From assembly GCA_031127095.1 (NCBI GenBank), contig JARIEX010000001.1, positions 1 to 64,000 on the forward strand: 64,000 nucleotides of DNA, in the 5' to 3' direction. Each line of letters begins with the position of its first letter. Position 1 is the first letter of the stretch. The notes under the pieces are model-generated. The model made no database searches and was not told where the DNA came from. It was given only the letters and a program-made list of their open reading frames with translations. Shown here piece by piece: positions 53,689 through 63,160 of this stretch. The stretch comes from Gemmatimonadota bacterium (GTDB lineage: Bacteria > Gemmatimonadota > Gemmatimonadetes > Gemmatimonadales > Gemmatimonadaceae). The translations under genes were made by a program, and so were the position numbers.

Positions 53689-56264
53689 CGCCGATCGAGA
53701 CACCGCGCCGCCGCGCCGCCGCGCCTTTTACGCGTGCCCTGTGGTCGGCCGCCATCGTGCTGATCACCGCCACACCACTCACCGCCCAAGACGCGAGCGC
53801 GGGGCGCGACACACCGCGAGACGCGCGTACCAGCGCTGCACCCGAAACGGCAGGCCACGCCATCCGCGCCGACCGCGCGCCGGAGATCGACGGACGCGAC
53901 AGCGATGCCGTGTGGCGTCGCGCCGTCCCCATGGCCGACTTCCGGCAGTTCGAACCGGGCGAGAATCTGGCGCCGACGTTTCGCACCGAAGCCCGCGCCG
54001 CCTACGACGACCGCTATCTGTACGTGCTCGTCCGCGCCTTCGATCCGCACCCCGACAGCTTGGCCGCGCTGCTCTCGCGACGCGATGTGAAAACGGCGAG
54101 CGATCAGCTCAAGATCATCATCGACGCCTACCACGACGGACGCACCGGGGTCGAGCTCGCGGTGAATCCGGCCGGCGTGAAGCGCGACTACTCCATCTAC
54201 GGCGACATCACCGAAGACGCCACGTGGGACGGCGTGTGGGATGTGGCCACGCGCATCGACAGCGCCGGCTGGGTGGCCGAGTATCGCGTCCCGTTCAGCC
54301 AGCTGCGCTTCACGGCGAAGGACGTGCACACCTTCGGGTTTGGCGTGTGGCGCGATGTGATCCGCCTGAACGAGCGCAGCGGCTGGCCGCTCTACCGCCC
54401 GTCGCGCCGCACGCTGATCTCGCAACTCGGCACCCTCGACGGGATCCGTAACATCGGGACACCGCGGCGTCTGGAATTGTTGCCGTACACCGTCGCGAAG
54501 CGCGTCCCGACCACGACCACCACGCGCGGGAGCGCCCTCAGCACGATGGCGGGCGGCCTCGATCTCAAGGCCGGCCTCGGCTCGCGCGTCACGATCGATG
54601 CCACGGTCAATCCCGATTTCGGTCAGGTGGAGGCCGACCCGGCCGTACTCAACCTCTCGGCGTTCGAAATCCGCTTCGACGAGCGCCGCCCGTTCTTCCA
54701 GGAAGGCGCCGGCCTCTACCGCTGCGGCGGATCCTGCGAAGGCATTTTCTACACGCGGCGCGTGGGGCGCACGCCACAGCTGCGACGCAGCAGCGCCGAC
54801 CCGGTGTTCACGAACATCACGGCGGCCGCCAAGATCACGGGACGCCTCGACAACGGTGTGGCCTTCGGCCTCATGAACGCCTCCACCGAACAGGTCCGCG
54901 GCGCGGATGGCCGTACCATCGAACCGCAAACCAACTATCTCGTGGTGCGGGGCGTCCGCGAGATGCGGGCGGGACGATCGCAGTTCGGCCTGCAGCTCAC
55001 CGACGTCCGCCGGCGCGTCGATGCCGCCACCGACCCCTACCTGCGCCGCGCGGCCACTACGCTGCTGCTGCAGGGATACCACCGGTTCGCGCACGACCGT
55101 TGGGAGTGGATGGGCTACAGCGGCCTCAACGAAGTCAGCGGCTCCGCGTCGTCCATTGCGCTCACGCAGCGCAACAGCGTGCACCTGTACCAGCGCCCCG
55201 ATCACGAGCAACGCTTCGACTCCACCCGCACCGCCATGGGCGGGCTCGTGGCATCCACGGGGCTCAAGCAGGTGGGCGGCCGCGTGCGCTACGAAAGCGT
55301 GGTGCGCTACGCGTCGGCGGGTGTGGAGATGAACGACCTCGGCTTCGTGAATCTTGTGAACGACATGATGTTCCGGCAGTCGCTGGACCTCCGGCAGCTG
55401 CGCCCCAACCGCCTCCTGCGCTCGTCGTTCTCCACCATGAGCGCCGAGTCGCACTGGACCACCGGCGGGCTCCTGGCGGCGCAGACGCTGTCGCTGCACA
55501 CCAGCGGCTCGCTGGCCAGCAACTGGGGCGGCGCGATCACGGCCTCGCTGAGTGACGTGGGTGGCACGCACTGCGTGAGCTGCGCGCGCGGCGGGCCGGC
55601 GCTGCGACAGTCGCCGAAGCAGACGCTGCGCTTCGACGTGGTGGGGGATCCCCGGCCGGTGATCGTGCCGCGCGCCGCCTACCGGATCGGCACCAGCGAC
55701 GAGGGGCGCTCGTGGTACCGCGGTGGTGACCTCGGCGCCGAGTGGCGGTTTGCAAGCCGATTCTCCACGTCGATGGCGTTCAACTACGATCAGGTGGCCA
55801 ACGATCAGCAGTGGATCGGCAACTACGGGGCGTTCCTGTCGGATACCACGCATTACACCTTTGCGCGGCTGCATCAGCACATTCTCGGCATCACCATGCG
55901 CGCCAACTGGACGGCGACCCCGACGCTCTCGTTCCAGCTGTACGCGCAGCCGTTCGTGACCACGGGCGACTACAGCGACTGGCGTCAGCTCCGTGACCCG
56001 CGCGCGCGCGACTATGCCGGCCGCTTCACGACCTTCCGCGCCTCGACGCCGGCGGACTTCAACGTCAAGCAGTTCAACTCCAACGCCGTGCTGCGGTGGG
56101 AGTACCGGCCCGCGAGTGCCGTCTTTCTGGTGTGGCAACAGGGGCGCGCGCAGGACGCCCTCAACCCCGGCGTGTTCGTGCCGGGGCGTGACGTGCGCGA
56201 CCTGTTCGGGACGCGACCGCTGAACACGCTGCTGCTCAAGGTCAGCTATTGGTTCAACCCGTAG
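53685..56264 (+). CDS. DUF5916-domain protein with N-terminal CBM9-like region
   Basis: 859 residues from a GTG that overlaps the upstream stop. A signal peptide precedes a CBM9-like beta-sandwich (EIDGRDSDAVWRRAVPMADF, YDDRYLYVLVRAFDP) and then the DUF5916 barrel region (VNPDFGQVEADPAVLNLS, RPFFQEGAGLY). DUF5916 proteins are outer-membrane-associated barrels of unknown function. The terminal motif VSYWFNP ends in the residues typical of outer-membrane strands. Confidence 0.85.
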   Translation: MTPIETPRRRAAAPFTRALWSAAIVLITATPLTAQDASAGRDTPRDARTSAAPETAGHAIRADRAPEIDGRDSDAVWRRAVPMADFRQFEPGENLAPTFRTEARAAYDDRYLYVLVRAFDPHPDSLAALLSRRDVKTASDQLKIIIDAYHDGRTGVELAVNPAGVKRDYSIYGDITEDATWDGVWDVATRIDSAGWVAEYRVPFSQLRFTAKDVHTFGFGVWRDVIRLNERSGWPLYRPSRRTLISQLGTLDGIRNIGTPRRLELLPYTVAKRVPTTTTTRGSALSTMAGGLDLKAGLGSRVTIDATVNPDFGQVEADPAVLNLSAFEIRFDERRPFFQEGAGLYRCGGSCEGIFYTRRVGRTPQLRRSSADPVFTNITAAAKITGRLDNGVAFGLMNASTEQVRGADGRTIEPQTNYLVVRGVREMRAGRSQFGLQLTDVRRRVDAATDPYLRRAATTLLLQGYHRFAHDRWEWMGYSGLNEVSGSASSIALTQRNSVHLYQRPDHEQRFDSTRTAMGGLVASTGLKQVGGRVRYESVVRYASAGVEMNDLGFVNLVNDMMFRQSLDLRQLRPNRLLRSSFSTMSAESHWTTGGLLAAQTLSLHTSGSLASNWGGAITASLSDVGGTHCVSCARGGPALRQSPKQTLRFDVVGDPRPVIVPRAAYRIGTSDEGRSWYRGGDLGAEWRFASRFSTSMAFNYDQVANDQQWIGNYGAFLSDTTHYTFARLHQHILGITMRANWTATPTLSFQLYAQPFVTTGDYSDWRQLRDPRARDYAGRFTTFRASTPADFNVKQFNSNAVLRWEYRPASAVFLVWQQGRAQDALNPGVFVPGRDVRDLFGTRPLNTLLLKVSYWFNP

Positions 56265-56381
56265 CCTGACCACCGGGGGCGCCAGGAACATGACGCCACC
56301 GTCGTATTCCTTCGGCCGCCCCCTTCCCTCCGGCCAATTTCCGGCGGAATTTGTAGGGGTCCCTTACGGAGAGGATTCCGA

Positions 56382-58694
56382 ATGCGCGTGACGACTGTCG
56401 GCGTGGTGGGCGCGGGCGCCATGGGGAGCGGCATCGCCGCCCTCGCGGCCTCTGCGGGCTGCCGCGTCGTGCTCCTCGATATTCCCGGCGACAGCGACCC
56501 GACGTCGCCCAACCGCAGTGCGCCCGCCCGCAACGGGCTGCAGAAGGCCATCAAAGCCAAGCCGGCGGCGTTCATGGAGGCCGCCGCAGCGGCACGGGTG
56601 CGCACCGGCAACACCGAGGATCATCTCGACCTCCTCGCCGGGTGTGACTGGATCTGCGAAGCCATCGTCGAGCTGGCCGAGCCCAAGCAGCAGCTGTTCG
56701 CGCGCATCGAAGCGCTCATGAAGCCCACGGCCATCATTGCGTCGAACACCTCGGGGATCCCGATGTCGACGCTGCTCGAAGACCGCGGGGAGAAGTTCCG
56801 TCGCCGGTTCCTCGGGACGCACTTTTTCAATCCGCCGCGCTACATGCATCTGCTCGAGGTGATCCCCACACCGGAGACGGATCCGGCCGTCATCGGGGCC
56901 ATTCGCGAGTTCGCCGAGCGCACGCTCGGCAAGGGTATCGTGATCGCGAAGGATGTCCCGGGGTTCGTGGCGAACCGGCTTGGCGTGTACGGCATGGTCG
57001 CGACCATGCGCCGTATGGAGCAGCACGGGCTCACGATCGACGAAGTCGACGGCCTCACCGGCGCCCTCATCGGCCGGGCGCGCACCGCGACGTTCCGCAC
57101 GGGTGACCTGTCGGGACTCGATGTGTTGGCGCACGTCACCAAGGGGATCGGCGGCGCGACGGGCGAAGATTTTTCGCTGCCGTCGTGGATGCTCGACGAA
57201 CTCGTGGCCACGGGGAAACTCGGCGACAAAACGGGCGGCGGGTTCTATACCAAAACGAAGGAAGGCACCCGGACCTTCGACTGGAACTCAAAGCAGTACG
57301 TGCCGCAGCAGCGCCTCGAAGGCGGAGACATCGGCCAGGCGATCCGCCTGCCGATCGCACAGCGACTCCCCGCCGCCGTGGCGATGCCGGGCGCGCAGGG
57401 CGCGTTCCTGCGCGACCATCTGGTGGACGCCGCGCACTACACGCTCACGCTCGCCGCAGAGCTCGCGTACGACATCGTCGCGATCGACCGTGCGATGGAG
57501 TGGGGCTACGGCTGGGATGCCGGACCGTTTCAGATCATGGACGCGCTGGGTATTGACTGGCTCCGCGGGGAATTCCGCGCGCACGGCAAGTCCATCCCAC
57601 CGCTGCTGGATCTGGTGAAGGGGTCGTTCTACAAGGACGGCGAGTACCTCACCTTCGACGGCACCTACGAGCCTATCCCCGGTATTCCGGGACGCCTGGC
57701 GCTGGCCAGTCTGGCCACGCGCGGGCGCATACTCGACGACAACGGACTCTCCCGCCTGATCGATCTGGGCGACGGCGTGGCCTGCTTCGAGTTCCGCTCG
57801 AAGATGAACAGTCTGGGCGAGGGCGTGCTAAAGGGGCTCGACAGCGCACTGGCCAAGGTGGAGAAGCTCGGCTTCAACGGCATGGTGATCGGCAACGAGG
57901 ATGCGCGCGCGTTCAGCGTGGGCGCCGATCTGTCGCTGGTCTCCTTCGCAGTCGCGGCTGGCGCCTGGGACGATATCGCGCGCTCGTGCAAAGCGTTTCA
58001 GGACAGCGTGATGTCGATCCGACGCGCCCCCTTCCCGGTGGTGGTCGCCCCCGCGGGCATGACCCTCGGTGGCGGCGCGGAGTTCACGCTGCATGCCGAT
58101 GCCGTGCAGGCGCATGCCGAGACGTACATGGGGCTCGTGGAGGCCGGCGTCGGGCTGCTCCCCGGCGGTGGCGGCACCAAGGAGTTGCTCATGCGCTTTA
58201 CGGGCGAACTGCAGCGCTACGAGGACGTCGACCTGTTCGCCGCCGTGAAGCGGGCGTTCAAGCTGATTGCCTTCGCGACCACGTCCACGTCGGCCTACGA
58301 GGCCAGGGCGTACGGATACCTGCGCGACAGTGATCGCATCAGCATGAACCGCGATCACCAGATCGCGGATGCGAAAGCGCGCGTGCTCGATCTGGCCCGC
58401 GGCTATCTCCCGCCGGCTGAGCGCACCGTCCGTGCGCTGGGCCGCGAGGGCCTCGGCAATCTCGAATATGCCCTCTGGTCGGCCAAGGAGGCCGGTCAGG
58501 CGTCGGCACACGATGTCTGCGTGGGTCGCGCCATTGCCTACGTGCTCTGCGGCGGCGACGGGACGCCGCGCGATGTCACCGAGCAGGACCTGCTCGACCT
58601 CGAGCGCGAACAGTTCCTCAGTCTCCTTGGCACCAAGGAGACGCAGGAACGCATCGCGTACACCCTCAAGACCGGCAAGCCGCTGCGCAATTGA
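56382..58694 (+). CDS. 3-hydroxyacyl-CoA dehydrogenase / enoyl-CoA hydratase fusion (FadN-type)
   Basis: 770 residues. The NAD-binding motif GVVGAGAMGSGIA is at the N-terminus with the 3HCDH domain. The C-terminal part has the enoyl-CoA hydratase signature (AGMTLGGGAEFTLHADAVQA, then GLLPGGGGTKELL). The domain order dehydrogenase then hydratase is that of Bacillus FadN, not of proteobacterial FadB. A GGAGAGG ribosome-binding site precedes the ATG. It is the first gene of a beta-oxidation group with a thiolase gene 22 nt downstream. Confidence 0.93.
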   Translation: MRVTTVGVVGAGAMGSGIAALAASAGCRVVLLDIPGDSDPTSPNRSAPARNGLQKAIKAKPAAFMEAAAAARVRTGNTEDHLDLLAGCDWICEAIVELAEPKQQLFARIEALMKPTAIIASNTSGIPMSTLLEDRGEKFRRRFLGTHFFNPPRYMHLLEVIPTPETDPAVIGAIREFAERTLGKGIVIAKDVPGFVANRLGVYGMVATMRRMEQHGLTIDEVDGLTGALIGRARTATFRTGDLSGLDVLAHVTKGIGGATGEDFSLPSWMLDELVATGKLGDKTGGGFYTKTKEGTRTFDWNSKQYVPQQRLEGGDIGQAIRLPIAQRLPAAVAMPGAQGAFLRDHLVDAAHYTLTLAAELAYDIVAIDRAMEWGYGWDAGPFQIMDALGIDWLRGEFRAHGKSIPPLLDLVKGSFYKDGEYLTFDGTYEPIPGIPGRLALASLATRGRILDDNGLSRLIDLGDGVACFEFRSKMNSLGEGVLKGLDSALAKVEKLGFNGMVIGNEDARAFSVGADLSLVSFAVAAGAWDDIARSCKAFQDSVMSIRRAPFPVVVAPAGMTLGGGAEFTLHADAVQAHAETYMGLVEAGVGLLPGGGGTKELLMRFTGELQRYEDVDLFAAVKRAFKLIAFATTSTSAYEARAYGYLRDSDRISMNRDHQIADAKARVLDLARGYLPPAERTVRALGREGLGNLEYALWSAKEAGQASAHDVCVGRAIAYVLCGGDGTPRDVTEQDLLDLEREQFLSLLGTKETQERIAYTLKTGKPLRN

Positions 58695-58716
58695 GCGCGC
58701 GGCAGGAGCAATAGCG

Positions 58717-59886
58717 ATGACCGAGGTCGTAATCGTCAGTGCCGCCCGCAGCGCTGTGGCGCGCGGCAAGGCGGATGGTGCGCTCGCCAGCGTGCATCCG
58801 GTGGATCTGTCGTCTGCCGTCATGAAGGCCGCCATCGATCGCGCGGGGATCGACCCCGCGATCGTGGAAGACGTGCAGTGGGGCTGTGCCATGCCCGAAG
58901 CCTCGCAGGGGCTCAACCATGCGCGGCTGGCATGGTTGCGCGGCGGGTTTCCCGTGGAGACGTCGGCCGCCACGGTGAACCGGTTCTGTTCGTCGGGACT
59001 GCAGTCAGTGGCGTACGCCGCGCAGGCGATCATGGCCGGCCAAGGCGACGCCGTGATGGCCGGTGGCATCGAGATGATGTCGCAGGTTCCGATGTCGGGG
59101 TACAACGCCCGGTTATCGCCGGAGATCACCGAGAGCTACATCGGCATGGGCTTCACCGCCGAACGCGTGGCACAGCGCTGGGGGATTTCGCGCGCGGCGC
59201 AGGACCAGTTCGCGTTCGACAGTCAGCAGAAAGCCGTGTCGGCGATTCAGCGCGGCGTGTTCAGCGACGAGATCGTGCCGATCCACGTGCAGCGCGACAC
59301 GTGGAAGGGTGCCACCAAGACGGTCACGGACATCGTGTTCAGCACCGACGAGTGCCCGCGCGCCGAGACCACGCTCGAAGGACTCGCCAAACTGCGTCCG
59401 GCGTTCTCACCGACGGGCACGGTGACGGCCGGCAATGCCAGCCCGTACTCCGACGGCGCGGCGGCCGTGCTGGTTATGAGCGCGGCCAAGGCGAAGGAGC
59501 TGGGGCTCACACCACTCGCGCGCTTCGTGAGTTTCGCGGTGGCGGGCGTCTCCCCCGACATCATGGGCGTCGGCCCGATCAAGGCCGTCCCGAAAGCCCT
59601 CGCGCGCGCCGGACTCACCCTCGCCGATCTCAAGCTCATCGAGTTCAACGAGGCGTTTGCGGCGCAGGCGCTGGCCGTGATCCAGGAGCTCGGTATGGAC
59701 CCGGGGATCATCAATGTGAACGGCGGTGCCCTCGCGCTGGGACACCCGCTCGGTGCGACCGGTGCGAAGCTCACCACGCAGCTCGTGCACGAACTCAAGC
59801 GGCGCGGCGGTGGTTACGGCATGGTGACGATGTGCATCGGTGGCGGAATGGGCGCTGCCGGCATTTTCGAGGTGTACGGGGAGTAG
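58717..59886 (+). CDS. fadA: Acetyl-CoA acetyltransferase/3-ketoacyl-CoA thiolase
   Basis: 389 residues with catalytic C91 in NRFCSSGLQ, H343 in GHPLGATGA and C373 in MCIGGGMG, the full thiolase triad. It follows the FadN-type gene in the same direction; together they do the last steps of fatty-acid oxidation. An AGGAG ribosome binding site lies 10 nt before the ATG. Confidence 0.95.
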   Translation: MTEVVIVSAARSAVARGKADGALASVHPVDLSSAVMKAAIDRAGIDPAIVEDVQWGCAMPEASQGLNHARLAWLRGGFPVETSAATVNRFCSSGLQSVAYAAQAIMAGQGDAVMAGGIEMMSQVPMSGYNARLSPEITESYIGMGFTAERVAQRWGISRAAQDQFAFDSQQKAVSAIQRGVFSDEIVPIHVQRDTWKGATKTVTDIVFSTDECPRAETTLEGLAKLRPAFSPTGTVTAGNASPYSDGAAAVLVMSAAKAKELGLTPLARFVSFAVAGVSPDIMGVGPIKAVPKALARAGLTLADLKLIEFNEAFAAQALAVIQELGMDPGIINVNGGALALGHPLGATGAKLTTQLVHELKRRGGGYGMVTMCIGGGMGAAGIFEVYGE

Positions 59887-59888
59887 AA

Positions 59889-60057
59889 CCCATGGCTCAC
59901 GGCCCATGGCTCACGGCCGAGAGCCCACAGCCAGAGAGCCCACAGCCCGCAGGTATGAGCGGCTGTGGACTCCGGAGCTGGGAGCTGGGGGCTGACGGCC
60001 GTGGGCCGTAGGCCGTGGGCCGTGGGCCGTGGGCCATCAGCCGTGGGCCGTTGGCTG
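59889..60057. repeat. Heptad repeat region between two convergent genes
   Basis: A tract of CCCAYGG/CCCACAG 7-mers (59889-59952) is followed by CCGTGGG-type 7-mers (59992-60057), so the two halves are imperfect inverse complements. About 34 nt match the tract inside imuB with few differences. It lies between two convergent genes and could form a large hairpin or be a mobile-junk repeat. Confidence 0.85.
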
Positions 60058-61146
60058 TTACACCACGCCCCTCTCTGCGGCGCCCTTCGCCGCACTCCCC
60101 AACGCCATCACCACCTCTCCCAACACCGCAAAGCGTGGATCGCTCGTCAGCCCCTTCACGTGCCGCGCGTAGATCTGCTGCGCAATCACCGCGACCTTGA
60201 ACAAACCGAACGCATAGTAGAACGGCGCATCGCTCACATCGATCCCGCGTTGCGCGCCGTACGCCGTCACCAACTCGGCGCGGGTCATGGCACCCGGCAA
60301 CGCCGTGATCCCCAAGCCAAGCGCACGAAAAATCGGTGCGTCGTCGGCTTCAACCCAGTACGCGAGACTGGTGCCAAGATCCATGAGCGGATCGCCGATC
60401 GTGGCCATCTCCCAGTCAAGAATCGCACGGACCCGCGAGAGATCGGGCTCAAGGACGAGATTATCGAGCTTGAAGTCGTTGTGCACGAGCGTCGCGGCGC
60501 GATCGGGAGGACGGTGCGTGTCCAGCCATGCCGCCACCCAGTCGAGCGCCGGCACATCGTCCGTGCGTGACGCCTCCCATCGCTTCGTCCACCCTCGCAC
60601 CTGGCGCTGGACGTAGCCATCCGGACGCCCCAGCGACGCGAGCGGCTCCGACGACACATCCACGGCATGCAACTGTGCGAGCGCGTGCACAAAGGTGTGC
60701 GAAAGCGCGGCCAGTCTGCCCGGCATCGCGGCGGCGTCATCGGTGAGCATCGCGGGCGGTTTACCGCGGAGGATCACACCGTCCACACACGCCATCAGGT
60801 AGAACGGGGCACCGATCACGCTGGCATCGTCGCATCGCGCCACCGGGGCGGGCACCGGAACGCCCAGTGGATGCAGCGCCGTCAGAATGCCGTGCTCGCG
60901 CCCGACATCGTGGGCGATCCCCGCCTTCACGCCTCGCGGCGGACGACGCAGCACGAGCGCGCGCGCGCCCTGCGCGTGCTCCACGGTGACCAGATACGTC
61001 AGATTCGAAAAGCCGGAGGGGAATTGCCGGATGAGCAGGTGCGCCCGTGGCGGGACCAGCGCGGGCACCGACGTGACGAGCCACGCGAGCAGCGCGTCGG
61101 CGTCCACCTGCTCACCCTCGCGCAGCGCGATGGTGCCGTCAGTCAC
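60058..61146 (-). CDS. Phosphotransferase (aminoglycoside-kinase fold), ACAD10/11-type partner
   Basis: 362 residues. Kinase motifs include the Brenner box VHNDFKLDN and the metal motif ILDWEMATIGDP. The fold is that of APH/ChoK-like kinases. Its end overlaps the acyl-CoA dehydrogenase gene by 8 nt. In mitochondrial ACAD10/11 these two domains are fused; members of that family phosphorylate hydroxyacyl-CoAs. The substrate here is an inference. Confidence 0.82.
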   Translation of the reverse strand: MTDGTIALREGEQVDADALLAWLVTSVPALVPPRAHLLIRQFPSGFSNLTYLVTVEHAQGARALVLRRPPRGVKAGIAHDVGREHGILTALHPLGVPVPAPVARCDDASVIGAPFYLMACVDGVILRGKPPAMLTDDAAAMPGRLAALSHTFVHALAQLHAVDVSSEPLASLGRPDGYVQRQVRGWTKRWEASRTDDVPALDWVAAWLDTHRPPDRAATLVHNDFKLDNLVLEPDLSRVRAILDWEMATIGDPLMDLGTSLAYWVEADDAPIFRALGLGITALPGAMTRAELVTAYGAQRGIDVSDAPFYYAFGLFKVAVIAQQIYARHVKGLTSDPRFAVLGEVVMALGSAAKGAAERGVV

Positions 61147-62362
61147 GGGGTGTGGCGGACGCGAGATACGGCTTGAGCGCCCTCCGGGCGATCACGGACC
61201 GGTGCACTTCGTCGGCGCCGTCATAGATGCGGGCCGCACGCTCGTGGCGATACCACCACGCCAACGGGGTATCGTCCGTCATCCCCAGCGCGCCGTGCGC
61301 CTGTATCGCGCGATCGAGGACGCGCTGCAGCGTGTTCGCCACGAACACCTTGATGTACGCGATCTCTTCACGCGCCGCCTCCTGCCCCTCGCGCGCCATG
61401 CGCGTGGCCGCATCCATCACCATCAGCCGCGCCGCATGGATCTCGATGCGCGAATCGGCGATCCAGAACTGCACCTGCTGCTTGTTCGCCAACACATCCC
61501 CGGGCGCCAACTCGCGCGACGCGGCGCGCCGGCACATGAGATCAAACGCCCGTTCGCAGATGCCGATCCAGCGCATGCAGTGATGGATGCGCCCGGGACC
61601 GAGCCGCTCCTGCGCCAACGCGAAGCCACGGCCGGGTGCGCCGAGCACGTTTGTGAAGGGCACGCGCACGCCGTCAAAGCGCACCTCGGCGTGACTCGAC
61701 CACCCACCGCCGCTCTCACCCATCACCGCGATGTTGCGCACCAGTGTGTACCCCGGCGCAGGCAGTGGCACAAGAATCTGACTGGCACGGGCGTGCCTGT
61801 GCGGCGCGTCGGCGTCGGTCACCGCCATCACCACCGCAAACGAGGCCCCATCGGCGCTACTGGTAAACCACTTGTGCCCGGTGATCACGAGATCGTCGCC
61901 GTCGCGCACCGCCGTGGTGGACATCCACACCGGATTCGAGCCGGCGTGCTCCGGTTCGGTCATGGCGAAGCAGCTGCGGATCTCGCCGCGCGCCAGCGGC
62001 TCGAGATACGTGGCTTTCTGCTGGTCGGTCCCGAACTGCAGCAGCAGCTCCATGTTGCCGACGTCCGGCGCCTGACAGTTGCACGCGTAGTGCCCGTACG
62101 GCGTCCACCCCAGCACCTCGCTCAGTCTGGCATACGCATCGAGGGGCATATCGAGGCCACCCAGCGCGCGCGGCAGGAAGGGCGCCCATAAGCCGCGGGC
62201 ACGGGCCTCTGCGCGCACGCCGGCGAGGAGCGGTTCGCTGTGCGCCCACGTGCCGTGCAGCAGCTGCGATTCCAGCGGGACCAGCACCTCCCGCACGAAC
62301 GTGCGCGCCGTCGCGAGCAGCGCGTCCACCTCGGCGGCCGGCATCGAAGGGGCATGGCTCAC
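61139..62362 (-). CDS. Acyl-CoA dehydrogenase, ACAD10/11-like
   Basis: 407 residues from a GTG at 62362 that overlaps the stop of the SDR gene by 4 nt. FAD-binding motif FAMTEPEHAGSNP and the segment WFTSSADGA, then RIYDGADEVHRSVIARR at the end, resemble ACAD10/11 rather than short-chain ACADs. It overlaps the kinase gene by 8 nt. Confidence 0.87.
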   Translation of the reverse strand: MSHAPSMPAAEVDALLATARTFVREVLVPLESQLLHGTWAHSEPLLAGVRAEARARGLWAPFLPRALGGLDMPLDAYARLSEVLGWTPYGHYACNCQAPDVGNMELLLQFGTDQQKATYLEPLARGEIRSCFAMTEPEHAGSNPVWMSTTAVRDGDDLVITGHKWFTSSADGASFAVVMAVTDADAPHRHARASQILVPLPAPGYTLVRNIAVMGESGGGWSSHAEVRFDGVRVPFTNVLGAPGRGFALAQERLGPGRIHHCMRWIGICERAFDLMCRRAASRELAPGDVLANKQQVQFWIADSRIEIHAARLMVMDAATRMAREGQEAAREEIAYIKVFVANTLQRVLDRAIQAHGALGMTDDTPLAWWYRHERAARIYDGADEVHRSVIARRALKPYLASATPRD

Positions 62363-63153
62363 GTGAGATACCCGCCGTCCACCATGTACACGCCGCCCGT
62401 GCAATACGACGAGGCGTCCGACGCGAGAAACAGGGCCAGCCCGGCCACATCATCCGGCACACCGATGCGACGGATCGGCTGATGGCCGAGGACCTGATCG
62501 GCGATCTGCGCGTCCTGCCAGAGGGCCTTCGAGAACTTCGTCTTGATCAGCCCGGGGCAGATCACGTTGGCCCGGATCCCGTCGGCGCCCCACTCCTGCG
62601 CCATCACCTTCGTGAGTGAAATCAGCGCGGCCTTGCTCACGCTGTACAGCCCGAGACCCGCCTCGGGTGACACGCCGCCGATGCTCGAGAGATTCACGAT
62701 CGAGCCACCGCCGCGCTGCGCCATCACGGTGTGCGCCGTCCGGCACAACTCGAGCGGCCCCTTGAGGTTCACGGCGAAGATCTTGTCGAACGCCTCGTCG
62801 CTGGCCTGTTGTAACGGACCAAAAATCGGATTGGTGGCCGCGTTGTTCACGATGATATCGATGCCGTCGAAGTGTTCGACGGTGCGGGCCGCGAGCTCGT
62901 GGGCATCGGCGGCCTGGCCCATGTGCGCGGGCATGCCGAACACCGAGAGTCCCTCCGCGCGGAGCGCGGCGACGGCGGCGTCGACGTGCTCGGCTTTGCG
63001 GCTCGAGATGGTCACGCGGGCGCCGGCACGCGCGAGTGTGGTGGCAATGGCCAGACCGATGCCGCGCGTGCCACCGGTCACGATGGCCACTTTGCCATCG
63101 AGGCGCAGGCGGGCCAGCGCATCGGCCTGGGGGGAAGTCAGAGGCTCGTGCAT
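62359..63153 (-). CDS. Short-chain dehydrogenase/reductase
   Basis: 264 residues with the NAD(P)-binding TGGTRGIG, NNAATN, serine SSIGG and the catalytic Tyr-Lys in YSVSK. It lies upstream of the ACAD in the same operon and could act in 3-hydroxyacyl or acetoacetyl-CoA reduction; the role is open. Confidence 0.9.
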   Translation of the reverse strand: MHEPLTSPQADALARLRLDGKVAIVTGGTRGIGLAIATTLARAGARVTISSRKAEHVDAAVAALRAEGLSVFGMPAHMGQAADAHELAARTVEHFDGIDIIVNNAATNPIFGPLQQASDEAFDKIFAVNLKGPLELCRTAHTVMAQRGGGSIVNLSSIGGVSPEAGLGLYSVSKAALISLTKVMAQEWGADGIRANVICPGLIKTKFSKALWQDAQIADQVLGHQPIRRIGVPDDVAGLALFLASDASSYCTGGVYMVDGGYLT

Positions 63154-63160
63154 GACGTGG

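Noticed and set aside
53667-56291. 874-residue open frame antisense to the DUF5916 gene
   Set aside because: Shadow frame; the sense strand has signal peptide, CBM9-like and DUF5916 motifs.
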